From the NCBI GenBank assembly GCA_947628305.1, contig CANQZG010000001.1, positions 310,001-374,000 on the forward strand: a stretch of 64,000 nucleotides of DNA. Direction: 5' to 3'. Positions 25,547 through 34,667 of this stretch are shown one piece after another (within the stretch, counting starts at the first letter, position 1; each line of letters opens with the position of its first letter). This DNA comes from an uncultured Muribaculaceae bacterium. Lineage in GTDB: Bacteria; Bacteroidota; Bacteroidia; Bacteroidales; Muribaculaceae. A program made the translations under genes and the position numbers. The notes under the pieces are model-generated. The model saw only the letters and a program-made list of their open reading frames with translations, had not been told where the DNA came from and did no database searches.

Positions 25547-26520
25547 AACCGTTCATCCTGACAATGATGCTGACGCTGTCACTGTTTTCCCAGGCAGGGA
25601 CAACGTTTCATGACATACGACCCATCTATAGTGACACAATAATCCATGTAGCGGATTCCATTCCAATCGAACGACTTGAAGTGGAAGCACGTGCCTCCCT
25701 CTCCGGGACAAAAGGACACTGGGGGATAATATTAGGAGACACCGAGGGGACACACCATGAAATCCGGCTTCAACTACGTGAAGACTACGATGGCTTCGAG
25801 ACAGGACACACCGCAGTCCTCTCCGTTTTATCACTGACCGCCGATGGAAAAGAGAACACATTGTCAGTCAATGAGATAAAGAAAGACATCGGGAATCATC
25901 CGGGCGAATACAATTCAATCTTGGTCGATACATACAAGGATAAGACCTTGGTATATGCCGGCCAGCGCGAACTGATGTTCGTAACCGAGTTTCAATCCGG
26001 CCATATACTTTCTCCCGGCAAATGCGGACTGACCGTGAAGGACGGCCGACTCACCGTCGCCGATTTCATCACCTCCACCATTCCCGACCGCCGTCACCCG
26101 CTGAAAACCAACATGACCGCCATCGATGCCGAGAGAACGGCTTTGGATGCCATGGCAACCGATTCACCATGCGGTGTTTGGGATTACCTCGACGGGGAAA
26201 ACGATGAGCGATATGGACGACAAGGAGGTCGATACCGTCTCGCCATTGTGCCCGACGGGAACAACGGGTTCATCGCGGTATATCTCTCGGGGGCCGAAAT
26301 CAACCGCGACAGCTGGGAAGGAGGCATGATTAAAGCCCGCATGACACCCACTGTATTTAAGGGACACTATGATGTCACCTGGTTTGACTCCGAGATGAAC
26401 CCCATACTCCACGATGTCAGCGCGACAATCGAACAGGACGCACTGCTGACATTCTCTTTCCCTGTCTACCGCACAAAAATAAGGCTGTCACGCACCCCCC
26501 GCCACCCAGCTGTCAATTAA
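25543..26520 (+). CDS. Secreted protein of unknown function
   Basis: The 325-residue protein has an N-terminal signal peptide (MKPFILTMMLTLSLFSQAG) followed by a jelly-roll-like beta-rich domain (about 35-175, e.g. RLEVEARASLSGTKGHWGII, resembling a concanavalin-type laminin-G fold) and a C-terminal beta domain (about 205-318, PCGVWDYLDGENDERYGRQG). I do not recognise a named family. It overlaps miaA by four bases (ATGA), so the two are translationally coupled, which probably reflects operon packing and not a shared pathway. A terminator hairpin follows at 26574. Confidence 0.6.
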   Translation: MKPFILTMMLTLSLFSQAGTTFHDIRPIYSDTIIHVADSIPIERLEVEARASLSGTKGHWGIILGDTEGTHHEIRLQLREDYDGFETGHTAVLSVLSLTADGKENTLSVNEIKKDIGNHPGEYNSILVDTYKDKTLVYAGQRELMFVTEFQSGHILSPGKCGLTVKDGRLTVADFITSTIPDRRHPLKTNMTAIDAERTALDAMATDSPCGVWDYLDGENDERYGRQGGRYRLAIVPDGNNGFIAVYLSGAEINRDSWEGGMIKARMTPTVFKGHYDVTWFDSEMNPILHDVSATIEQDALLTFSFPVYRTKIRLSRTPRHPAVN

Positions 26521-26573
26521 TAAGACATTTTCAATTACACTTCGCTAAACGACTAATATTCACGACCATAAAA

Positions 26574-26616
26574 AAAGAAAAGCGAAAGATTTTTGCTTTT
26601 CTTTCGCTTTCTTTTC
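26574..26616. terminator. Bidirectional terminator between converging genes
   Basis: AAAGAAAAGCGAAAG (26574-26588) pairs with CTTTCGCTTTCTTT (26601-26614) with one bulged base and a T-rich loop and tail. It lies between the plus-strand secreted protein and minus-strand ansA. Confidence 0.75.
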
Positions 26617-26714
26617 AATCGTTTCCTCAAGAGTTTTCACCCAAGGCGTTGGTGACAAGAGAAGGTATTGCAAAACCATTCTGGAAGTTCCAAAACACCG
26701 TCCCGCCACTAATT

Positions 26715-27758
26715 TCAGGCGGTGACTTCGCCACAGATTGAGCGTTGGAGATGGCGGTGAATCTCGGAGCGGGAAATCCCGCGTCCGAACAGGTACATGA
26801 GTTTGGTTATGGCCGCCTCGCTCGTTATGTCATGGCCTGAAATCGCGCCGGCGCATACGAGACGGTCACCCGAGACATATCGCCGGGGATGTACGCCACC
26901 GTTGACACATTGCGTGACGTTCAGCACAATGACACCGCGTTCGACAGCCTCGCGCACCACATCGGTGAACCATGGCTCGGTCGGGCCGTTACCGGCCCCG
27001 TAGGTTTTAAGCACAACCCCCTTGATACCGGGTGCGGCAAACAGATACCTCAATGTCTGTGCCGACAGGCCGGGGAACAGGTCGATGAACATCACCGATG
27101 TATCCATATCGTAATGGACGTTCAACGGGCGTGTCTCCGTGACACAACGCAATGCATCGAGATTATAATGTATGCCGAGACCTATTTTCGCCAGCGATGG
27201 ATAATTATTGCTCTTGAAAGCGTTGAAATTATCGGAGCTTAGCTTGGTCGAACGGTTGCCACGCCACAGATAGTTTTCAAAGAGAATCGCCACCTCCTGT
27301 ACCATCGGGTCACCGTTATCACGGGTCGCGGCGGCAATCTGCACGGCGGTAATCAGATTCTCCTCGCCGTCGGTTCGCACTTCCCCGATAGGCAGCTGCG
27401 AGCCGGTGATGATTACCGGCTTGGCAAGGTTCTCAAGCATGAACGACAACGCCGAGGCTGTATAGGCCATCGTGTCAGTCCCGTGAAGCACGACAAAGCC
27501 GTCATATCGGTCATAATTCTCCTCTATGGCCTTTGCGATTTGCTTCCAATGCTCGGGGTTCATATCGGACGAATCAATAGGCGGATTAAACTGGATATTG
27601 TCAATTATATAATCCAGTTTCTTGATTTTAGGCACATTATCAATCAGGTGCGTAAAATCGAACGGTTGCAACGCCCGTGTTTCGGGGTTTTCAATCATAC
27701 CGATTGTCCCGCCGGTGTATATGAGCAATATGCGTGGCTGTGATTTTGTCGTCTCCAT
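26715..27758 (-). CDS. ansA: Type I L-asparaginase
   Basis: The enzyme hydrolyses L-asparagine to aspartate and ammonia. The 347-residue protein shows both catalytic-threonine signatures: TGGTIGM (about residues 16-22) and GFVVLHGTDTMAYTA (about 87-101), with the NLITAVQIA and KTYGAGNGP segments of the family. It lacks a signal peptide, so it should be the cytoplasmic type I form. It lies 20 bases downstream of metG on the same strand and is most likely co-transcribed with it; the pairing is positional, without a clear metabolic link. Confidence 0.92.
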   Translation of the reverse strand: METTKSQPRILLIYTGGTIGMIENPETRALQPFDFTHLIDNVPKIKKLDYIIDNIQFNPPIDSSDMNPEHWKQIAKAIEENYDRYDGFVVLHGTDTMAYTASALSFMLENLAKPVIITGSQLPIGEVRTDGEENLITAVQIAAATRDNGDPMVQEVAILFENYLWRGNRSTKLSSDNFNAFKSNNYPSLAKIGLGIHYNLDALRCVTETRPLNVHYDMDTSVMFIDLFPGLSAQTLRYLFAAPGIKGVVLKTYGAGNGPTEPWFTDVVREAVERGVIVLNVTQCVNGGVHPRRYVSGDRLVCAGAISGHDITSEAAITKLMYLFGRGISRSEIHRHLQRSICGEVTA

Positions 27759-27778
27759 GGCGTCAGAGGGATGTACAG

Positions 27779-29821
27779 TTATTTAACTTGCGCACCGGGC
27801 ACCACAGGGGATGATGCTGTAATCACCGAGAGCGAACCGTCGGCGTTCTCGGCCGAGAGAATCATTCCCTGTGAGGTGATTCCGCGCAGCTTGCGGGGCG
27901 GTAGATTAGCGATGAACACCACTTGCTTGCCCACAAGCTCCTCCGGCTTGTAATACTTGGCGATACCCGATACAATAGTACGCTTGCCAAGACCGTCGTC
28001 AATGAGGAAACGCAACAGTTTGTCGGCCTTGGGCACTTTCTCACATTCAAGCACAGTGCCGACACGAAGGTCAGCCTTCATGAATGTGTCGAAGTCGACA
28101 TCAGGTGCCTGTGGCGTGGCCTGGAAATTGTTTATGCGGTTCTGTTCCTTGATGTCGGCGAGACGTTGCAACTGCGCATTGACGGCCTCATCATCAATTT
28201 TCTCAAACAGGAGTTCTGGTTGTCCTATTTCAGTGCCGAACGGGACAATATCCTCATGCCCCAATTCATCCCATTCTACCTTGTCAAGCGAAAGCATCCC
28301 GCGCAACTTCGCGGCCATGAACGGCAGGAACGGCTCGAACGCGACAACGATGTTACCGCAAATCTGCAAGGCGACATACAGGATTGTCCTGACACGTTCC
28401 ATATCGGTCTTGGCGACCTTCCACGGCTCGGTCTCCTGAAGGTATCTATTGCCGATTCGTGCGATTTCCATCGCGTCTTTCAACGCCTCGCGGAAATGGA
28501 AGTTCTCAAGATTATCCTCCAATGACGCAGACGATTGCCTGATTGCTGCGAACGCATCATTATCCACGCCCTGCAATTCCCCGGGAGCGGGCACAACACC
28601 GTTGAAATATTTATGGGTCAGCACAACGGCACGATTGACAAAATTACCGAGCACGGCGACCAATTCATTATTGTTGCGCGCCTGGAAATCGCTCCAAGTG
28701 AAATCGTTGTCCTTTGTCTCGGGCGCGTTGGCGGTCAGCACATACCGCAGTACATCCTGTTTGCCGGGGAAGTCTCGCAGATACTCGTGAAGCCATACGG
28801 CCCAGTTGCGCGAAGTCGATATTTTGTCCCCCTCAAGGTTCAGGAACTCGTTGGCCGGGACATTGTCGGGCAGCTGAAATCCGTCACCGTAGGCCATAAG
28901 CATCGCAGGAAACACGATGCAGTGGAACACGATGTTGTCTTTTCCGATGAAATTGATGATGCGTGTCTCGGGGTCTTTCCAATATTTCTCCCATGTGTCA
29001 GGCAACAGTTCCTTGGTATTGGATATATAACCGATGGGGGCGTCAAACCACACATAGAGCACCTTTCCCTCCGCCCCCTCGACAGGAACAGGGACACCCC
29101 ACTTCAGGTCTCGGCTCACGGCGCGTGGCTGCAACCCGAGGTCAATCCAAGACTTGCACTGACCGTAGACATTGGTCTTCCACTCCTTGTGCCCGTCAAG
29201 AATCCAGTGACGCAGTTTATCCTCCCACTTGTCAAGGGGCAGAAACCAATGGGATGTCTCGCGCATGGTCACGGGGGAATCGGTCAACGCCGAGCGCGGA
29301 TTGATGAGGTCGGTAGCATTCAGGGACGTACCACATGCCTCGCACTGGTCTCCGTAGGCGCGGTCGCTGCCACAGTGAGGGCATGTCCCCACGACATAAC
29401 GGTCGGCAAGAAATTCACCGGCGGTCTCATCGTAGGGTTGCATAGATGTCTTCTCGACGAACTCGCCTTTGTCATAGAGCCGACGGAAAAACTCGCTCGC
29501 CGTGTCATGATGAATCGACGACGTGGTGCGCGAATATATGTCGAACGAAATCCCAAGTTCCTCCATAGAGTCCTTGATAATCGCATGGTAACGGTCAACG
29601 ACCTCCTGCGGGGTGATTCCCTCCTTACGGGCGCGCAGGGTGATGGGCACTCCATGTTCGTCACTGCCACCAATCATGATGACATCCTCACCTTTAAGGC
29701 GTTTGTAACGTGCATAAATGTCGGCAGGGACATATACACCGGCAAGGTGTCCGATGTGGACAGGGCCGTTGGCATACGGCAAAGCGGTCGTTATGAGGGT
29801 GCGTTTGAATTTCTTCTCCAT
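27779..29821 (-). CDS. metG: Methionyl-tRNA synthetase with C-terminal tRNA-binding domain
   Basis: MetG charges initiator and elongator tRNA-Met. The 680-residue product has the class I HIGH motif as HIGH (residues 22-25), a zinc-knuckle region ([18 protein letters not shown], about 148-165), a KMSKS variant KISTS (about 335), and a C-terminal EMAP/Trbp111-like tRNA-binding domain (about 575-680, [20 protein letters not shown]). The KISTS variant is common in this lineage. A promoter is present upstream. The gene precedes ansA, 20 bases away. Confidence 0.95.
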   Translation of the reverse strand: MEKKFKRTLITTALPYANGPVHIGHLAGVYVPADIYARYKRLKGEDVIMIGGSDEHGVPITLRARKEGITPQEVVDRYHAIIKDSMEELGISFDIYSRTTSSIHHDTASEFFRRLYDKGEFVEKTSMQPYDETAGEFLADRYVVGTCPHCGSDRAYGDQCEACGTSLNATDLINPRSALTDSPVTMRETSHWFLPLDKWEDKLRHWILDGHKEWKTNVYGQCKSWIDLGLQPRAVSRDLKWGVPVPVEGAEGKVLYVWFDAPIGYISNTKELLPDTWEKYWKDPETRIINFIGKDNIVFHCIVFPAMLMAYGDGFQLPDNVPANEFLNLEGDKISTSRNWAVWLHEYLRDFPGKQDVLRYVLTANAPETKDNDFTWSDFQARNNNELVAVLGNFVNRAVVLTHKYFNGVVPAPGELQGVDNDAFAAIRQSSASLEDNLENFHFREALKDAMEIARIGNRYLQETEPWKVAKTDMERVRTILYVALQICGNIVVAFEPFLPFMAAKLRGMLSLDKVEWDELGHEDIVPFGTEIGQPELLFEKIDDEAVNAQLQRLADIKEQNRINNFQATPQAPDVDFDTFMKADLRVGTVLECEKVPKADKLLRFLIDDGLGKRTIVSGIAKYYKPEELVGKQVVFIANLPPRKLRGITSQGMILSAENADGSLSVITASSPVVPGAQVK

Positions 29822-29840
29822 ATCTTTTCAAATTATTCCA

Positions 29841-29870
29841 CAAAATTAATGCAAAACCCGCGAATATCAA
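29841..29870 (-). promoter_or_regulatory. Promoter of metG
   Basis: On the minus strand TTG (29870-29868), 19 bases, then TAATTTTG (29848-29841) matches the Bacteroidota promoter pattern. The start codon follows 19 bases later. Confidence 0.6.
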
Positions 29871-29898
29871 TCATTTCGTCTCCCCAATTTTCACAAAA

Positions 29899-30810
29899 TC
29901 ACCTTGCACCCTTCATTGAGGCGCGGCTCTTGCTGATTACGACAAGATAGACCCCTGCAAATATCAGAACGATTGCTACGGCTTTAAAGACCGTAAACAC
30001 CTCAAGCCCTGCGAACACGGCGACACAACAGGCGACCACAGGCTGCACATAATTGTACATTCCCACTACCGTGGGACGCAGATTTTTCTGACCAACCATG
30101 TACAAGATGTAACAGATAAATGTCCCGCAAAGAACTACATACGCCACACCTAAAACCTCGGTCATCGTCATCGCGCCCCAGTCAGTCCGAGCCAAGGTAG
30201 TGACCGAGAATGGCAACAATGTCAACGAAGCGAACGTAAACATCCATTTCATCAACGTAATGACCGAATATCTCTGTATAAAGTTCTTATAAAATGTCAG
30301 ATAGATTGCAGTGCTCAACTGGGCGAGGAGTACTATCACATCCCCCGCGACATGGTTGTCACCCGTTGCGGTGGCACTATTTCCCGACAGCACAAGCATC
30401 ACCGTCCCGGCCGCACCGACAGCAATGCCCCCGGCCTTTTTCAATGTCACAGGTTCTTTCAGCACCAACGCCGCAAGTATCATCACCCACAACGGCATAG
30501 TAGTGGTGACAACTGCGGCCTCGCCCGGCGATGTCAACCCCACCCCGAACACATAACATCCCTGGTTGAACATGATACCGAACAACGATGCAAAAAACAA
30601 CGTCAATTTATCGCGGGCGGGGACATGTTCATGCGGCACAAAACACGAAGCGACCCAAAACAGCAACGCCGCCCCGAAAATTCGGAAATCGGTCATTACA
30701 AGAGACAAAATGACACCCGCCCCTATAACGACCTTGACCACCGGCGCCATGAGACCCCACATGACATTGGCCCCGAACATCGCGGCATGCCCTTTCAACT
30801 TAGAATTCAT
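29899..30810 (-). CDS. EamA/DMT-superfamily transporter
   Basis: The 303-residue protein has ten predicted membrane helices in two EamA halves (about 5-140 and 155-290), with the family's GLMAPVVKVVI and the LKEPVTLKKAGGIAVGAAG motif at the end of helix 4-5. EamA proteins export metabolites such as amino acids or nucleotide-like compounds; the substrate is not identifiable. The gene overlaps the upstream TlpA-like gene by four bases (TCAT at 30807-30810 on the plus strand), so the two are coupled. Confidence 0.8.
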   Translation of the reverse strand: MNSKLKGHAAMFGANVMWGLMAPVVKVVIGAGVILSLVMTDFRIFGAALLFWVASCFVPHEHVPARDKLTLFFASLFGIMFNQGCYVFGVGLTSPGEAAVVTTTMPLWVMILAALVLKEPVTLKKAGGIAVGAAGTVMLVLSGNSATATGDNHVAGDVIVLLAQLSTAIYLTFYKNFIQRYSVITLMKWMFTFASLTLLPFSVTTLARTDWGAMTMTEVLGVAYVVLCGTFICYILYMVGQKNLRPTVVGMYNYVQPVVACCVAVFAGLEVFTVFKAVAIVLIFAGVYLVVISKSRASMKGAR

Positions 30811-32135
30811 TTCAGAGACCTTAGAAATTCAGGCAATTCCGGGTCTTTAAACCCGGGGACACCGTCATGATTGATTCCACCATCACGACCTATCAGATAA
30901 TACGCCGGGAAACCGTTGACATTCAGCGTCGACATCATACGGTTGGCCAAGTCGTCATCGTCAACAAATATCTGCACTGCATTATGGATTGACGGTGCAA
31001 CCATCGTCCATGATTCCTTGTCGGACTTCAGCCAACACACAACAAATACAATTTCAGAATCCTTAAAATGCTCCCTGACGCCTTCACTTGACGCAAGGGC
31101 GGCACGACACGGGCCACACCAGGTGGCACTGATATCAAGATATATCGGGCATCCCGGATACTTTTTCATCACCCATTCCAACGGATTCTGCCGTTTCAGA
31201 GTGTAAATTGAATCGCCCTCCAGCACCACGACATCGCCTGACTTTATTGACCCCACTTCTAAATTGACATCAGCATCGCCATATATACGGTCATAATAGG
31301 CGGTGTCAGCAAACTCCGAACGCTCCGGGACTATCTCCCCGTTCGACGACGCGTATGCCAAGTCCCTTGCAACCCCTTTGGGCATATTTTTCACATATTC
31401 AGGGAAACGCGCACATAATGAACTGAGATGATAGGGGAAAATCATCACCTTGGCATTCTCCGCATTTTCAATTCCAAAAATCGGGTCGGTCAAAAACGCC
31501 AACTGCTCCTCCAGACCACGCCCCCTGAATCCAATCGCCTGATTGGCAATATTAAACAGATTGTCAAGACAAAGCAGCATAGCTACATCCTGCGAAATTT
31601 TGTTCTTTTCCACATAATCCCTGACTATACTTCCCGTTCTTGCGACCTCACTTTTAAACACAGGCATATATTCGGTAAGGGGTACGGTGTCAGCAGGCAA
31701 ATTGATTCCGTGATAAATGGTGGACAAATCATTATAGGCATGTGAATACTCCTCGTTCATAGTCCCATTGTCGCCTGAAATATGGAATTCCAACGGTTTT
31801 TTCGATGCATCAATCTCGACAAACACAGAATCGCCGGGCTCGGCGTAGACATTGATAAATAATCGTTTCTTATAATTGATGGTAAACGTATGTCCGAAAG
31901 AGAATGGGATGCGCGCCATGAACGCCCTGGCCGAATCCACCTCCGCCACCTTGCGTTCACTTTTGTCAGATATGTCACACTCATTGACAATGACCGTCCG
32001 CGCCCCTTTCGCAGGAAGATTGACAATACGTCCGGCGACCGTGACGGAATCAACCGCCGCACCTGACACATTCCCACTAAAAGCGATGAATAGCGACAAA
32101 AACAATGATTTAATGATTTTCTTGCTGTATCCCAT
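30807..32135 (-). CDS. TlpA-like thioredoxin-fold secreted protein
   Basis: The 442-residue protein has an N-terminal signal peptide (FLSLFIAFSGNVSGA), a DUF4369-like beta domain (about 25-140), a helical middle, and a C-terminal thioredoxin fold with the active site WCGPCR (about 340-345) and cis-Pro in GFPAYYLIG. This build is common in Bacteroidales TlpA/AhpC-type periplasmic oxidoreductases. Likely role is thiol-disulfide exchange in the envelope; a specific partner is not visible. It is the first gene of a two-gene minus-strand unit with the DMT transporter, and shares a symmetric divergent promoter region with trpS. Confidence 0.8.
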   Translation of the reverse strand: MGYSKKIIKSLFLSLFIAFSGNVSGAAVDSVTVAGRIVNLPAKGARTVIVNECDISDKSERKVAEVDSARAFMARIPFSFGHTFTINYKKRLFINVYAEPGDSVFVEIDASKKPLEFHISGDNGTMNEEYSHAYNDLSTIYHGINLPADTVPLTEYMPVFKSEVARTGSIVRDYVEKNKISQDVAMLLCLDNLFNIANQAIGFRGRGLEEQLAFLTDPIFGIENAENAKVMIFPYHLSSLCARFPEYVKNMPKGVARDLAYASSNGEIVPERSEFADTAYYDRIYGDADVNLEVGSIKSGDVVVLEGDSIYTLKRQNPLEWVMKKYPGCPIYLDISATWCGPCRAALASSEGVREHFKDSEIVFVVCWLKSDKESWTMVAPSIHNAVQIFVDDDDLANRMMSTLNVNGFPAYYLIGRDGGINHDGVPGFKDPELPEFLRSLK

Positions 32136-32153
32136 ACTACTTAAGTTTTATCC

Positions 32154-32195
32154 GGCAAAGGTACGCAAAAATCACGTTTTTTACGTACCTTTGCC
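32154..32195. promoter_or_regulatory. Symmetric divergent promoter region (TlpA-like gene / trpS)
   Basis: GGCAAAGGTACG (32154-32165) and CGTACCTTTGCC (32184-32195) form a perfect 12-base inverted repeat, extending as GGCAAAGGTACG(C/T)AAAAA over 18 positions. Each arm contains an exact TACCTTTG -7 box: minus strand at 32156-32163, plus strand at 32186-32193. The two boxes are only 22 bases apart, so the -33 region of each promoter overlaps the other's -7 box and simultaneous use is unlikely. Confidence 0.7.
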
Positions 32196-32227
32196 GATAA
32201 TTGGAAATCATTTAAACGACATACAAG

Positions 32228-33286
32228 ATGAAAGAAGTTGTTTTAAGCGGCATACGCTCGACCGGCAACCTGCACTTGGGTAATTATTTCGGCGCGCTCA
32301 AGAATTTCGTCAGGATGCAGGACGACTACGACTGCCGATTTTTCATCGCCGACCTTCACGCGTTGACAACGACCCCCGACCCCAAGCTGTTGCACGCCAA
32401 CGTCAAGAATATCTTAGCCGAATACCTTGCTGCCGGTCTGAACCCGGAGCACGCCACAATATTTGTCCAAAGCGACGTCCCCGAAATCTCGGAACTGTAT
32501 CTGCTCCTGAACATGCATGTAGGTATCGGAGAACTCATGCGCACCGTCTCATTCAAGGACAAGGCCCGCAAGATGCTCGGAATATCCGGCGGTGAATCAG
32601 ACGATGACATAGAGAAACAAATCATCGGCACTGATTCCAACAAACGTGTCAACGCCGGCCTGCTCACCTATCCAACCCTCATGGCCGTGGATATCCTTAT
32701 CCAAAAGGCCCACAAAGTCCCCGTAGGCAAAGACCAGGAGCAACATCTTGAGATGACTCGCCGTTTCGCCCGCAGGTTCAACGCATTTTATGGCACAGAC
32801 CTATTTGTCGAGCCGACCAATTTCAACTTCGGCAGCGCACCTGTCAAAGTCCCCGGTCTTGACGGCTCAGGCAAAATGGGCAAGAGCGAAGGCAACTGCC
32901 TGTATCTCATCGATGACGAGAAGACATTGCGCAAGAAAGTGATGCGGGCAGTGACCGACGAAGGCCCCAAAGTTCCCAATTCGCCGGTGTCGCCGACCGT
33001 AGAGAACCTATTCACATTGATGGAACTCACATCAACACCCGACACGGTACAACATTTCCGCGATGCTTACGCCGATTGCTCGATACGGTATGGAGACCTG
33101 AAAAAGCAACTCGCCGAGGACATTCTTAAAATAACCCTACCGATACGTGAGCGCATTCTTGAGTACCAAAACGATGACGCATTGATTGCACGCGTGGTGA
33201 AACAAGGTGCGGAACGTGCACGCCATTACGCGGCACAGACACTGGCCGAGGCCCGTGAGGTAATGGGAATCAAGAAATTCTATTAA
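32228..33286 (+). CDS. trpS: Tryptophanyl-tRNA synthetase
   Basis: TrpS charges tRNA-Trp. The 352-residue protein carries the HIGH variant HLGN (residues 16-19, SGIRSTGNLHLGNYFGAL), the KMSKS variant KMGKS (216-220, GSGKMGKSEGN) and the PVGKDQEQHLEMTR segment that recognises tRNA and tryptophan. All are diagnostic and the length is normal. The start codon follows the symmetric divergent promoter at 32154-32195 by about 30 bases. The downstream genes DUF3822 and rsmD are probably on the same transcript. Confidence 0.95.
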   Translation: MKEVVLSGIRSTGNLHLGNYFGALKNFVRMQDDYDCRFFIADLHALTTTPDPKLLHANVKNILAEYLAAGLNPEHATIFVQSDVPEISELYLLLNMHVGIGELMRTVSFKDKARKMLGISGGESDDDIEKQIIGTDSNKRVNAGLLTYPTLMAVDILIQKAHKVPVGKDQEQHLEMTRRFARRFNAFYGTDLFVEPTNFNFGSAPVKVPGLDGSGKMGKSEGNCLYLIDDEKTLRKKVMRAVTDEGPKVPNSPVSPTVENLFTLMELTSTPDTVQHFRDAYADCSIRYGDLKKQLAEDILKITLPIRERILEYQNDDALIARVVKQGAERARHYAAQTLAEAREVMGIKKFY

Positions 33287-33306
33287 AATCAGAAAATATA
33301 AGGTGG

Positions 33307-34134
33307 ATGGCGGCACCGGCATTTGACAAAGACCTGATTAAAGACCCACGCGTATGGCGCATGGCCATGCGTGTAGGGCCGGGGGCATTGCATGTCATCC
33401 TGTATTCAACGGTCGAGGACAATTCATTGATTTATCGGGAGATTTCACTCGACCCGAACGCACCTACCCCACTCAAGGCTCTTGAAGAAGCGGTATATGA
33501 CAACCCATTGTTGTTAAGCGACTTTGACAAGGTGTATTGCATCGTCGAGACATCTGTCGGGTATCCGATTCCATCCCCGATAGATAACAATGATGTCATC
33601 GAGGAAATGATTCAGACGACCGACCCTGAATTTGACGGTGAAATCATCGTCAACGACATCAACTGCCGTAACGCCAGGATTGTGATGGGCGTGGAGAAGG
33701 ACATGGCCGCGTTCCTGCACCGAACGTTCTTCAACATAAGCATCTATCATCACCTCACGCCATTATGCCGCTATTTCTTGGGTAAACACAACCGGGGGAA
33801 CTCACGAAGGATGTATGCCAACCTACGGCAGGGAGCACTCGATTTGCTTGCATTCGACAACGGGAGAATGCTTCTTGCCAACACATTCAAGTTTTCCCAT
33901 ATCAACGATGCAGTATATTATATACTCGCCACACAACAGACCTTAGACATCGACCCTTCCAACAATGAAATCATGCTCGCCGGGGACACCGCATTACGCG
34001 AGGAACTGACCCCGGTGTTGCGAAAATACATCGGATATGTACTGCCGGTCATTTTCCCGTCATCGATGTTCCGGGCGGGGAAAGACTCGATGCGGGCACC
34101 GTTTGACCTTATTGTGTTACCGTTATGCGAATAA
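33307..34134 (+). CDS. DUF3822-family protein
   Basis: The 275-residue protein matches the Bacteroidota-specific DUF3822 family, with an N-terminal beta-rich half (LHVILYSTVEDNSLIYREI) and a central FFNISIYHHLTPLCRYFLGK motif. It looks like an ASKHA/actin-like fold derivative, but no activity is known. It lies 20 bases after trpS and overlaps rsmD by ten bases, an arrangement often seen in Bacteroidales, which suggests a link to rRNA modification or simply operon packing. No signal peptide. Confidence 0.75.
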   Translation: MAAPAFDKDLIKDPRVWRMAMRVGPGALHVILYSTVEDNSLIYREISLDPNAPTPLKALEEAVYDNPLLLSDFDKVYCIVETSVGYPIPSPIDNNDVIEEMIQTTDPEFDGEIIVNDINCRNARIVMGVEKDMAAFLHRTFFNISIYHHLTPLCRYFLGKHNRGNSRRMYANLRQGALDLLAFDNGRMLLANTFKFSHINDAVYYILATQQTLDIDPSNNEIMLAGDTALREELTPVLRKYIGYVLPVIFPSSMFRAGKDSMRAPFDLIVLPLCE

Positions 34135-34667
34135 TAGCCGGGAAGTTCGGCCGTCGCCGCTTTGACGTGCCGACCAATATAACAGCACGACCGACAACCG
34201 ATTTCGCCCGTGAGAACATATTCAATGTCCTCTCCAACATTGTCGACTTCGAGGGTCTCACCGCCCTTGACCTGTTCGGAGGCACAGGTGCGGTGACGTT
34301 TGAATTCCTGTCACGGGGATGCCGTTCGGTGACAGTGGTCGAGAAAGCCCCAGTGCAACAGCGTTTCATTGCCAAAGTGGCACGCGAGCTGAAAGTTGAC
34401 AACCTTACAATCATACGCGGTGACGCATTGAAGTTCATCTCCCATTCATCGGCCGGATATGATATTGTGTTCGCCGACCCTCCATACGACATGCCAGGCT
34501 TCGCCGAAATCCCCGGGAAGATACTTGATTCCGGCCTATTACATCCCGGTTCGGTGTTTATCATGGAACATTCGGCCAAACACGACTTCTCGGGTTTAAA
34601 ATATTTTTCGGAGCACCGCGCCTACGGAAGCGTCAATTTCTCTATCTTCATTGTCCCCGATGAATGA
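34125..34667 (+). CDS. rsmD: 16S rRNA m2G966 methyltransferase RsmD
   Basis: RsmD methylates G966 in 16S rRNA in the assembled small subunit. The 180-residue protein has the Rossmann motif FGGTGAV (51-57), the DPPY catalytic motif (118-121, FADPPYDMP), and the N-terminal MRIIAGKFGRRRFDVPTN typical of RsmD. It overlaps DUF3822 by ten bases and the following ABC ATPase gene by four, so the three are translationally coupled. Confidence 0.92.
   Translation: MRIIAGKFGRRRFDVPTNITARPTTDFARENIFNVLSNIVDFEGLTALDLFGGTGAVTFEFLSRGCRSVTVVEKAPVQQRFIAKVARELKVDNLTIIRGDALKFISHSSAGYDIVFADPPYDMPGFAEIPGKILDSGLLHPGSVFIMEHSAKHDFSGLKYFSEHRAYGSVNFSIFIVPDE

Noticed and set aside
28535..29950. 471-codon plus-strand open frame opposite metG
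   Set aside because: It is the complement of a well-supported metG gene with all synthetase motifs; its translation shows no family features.
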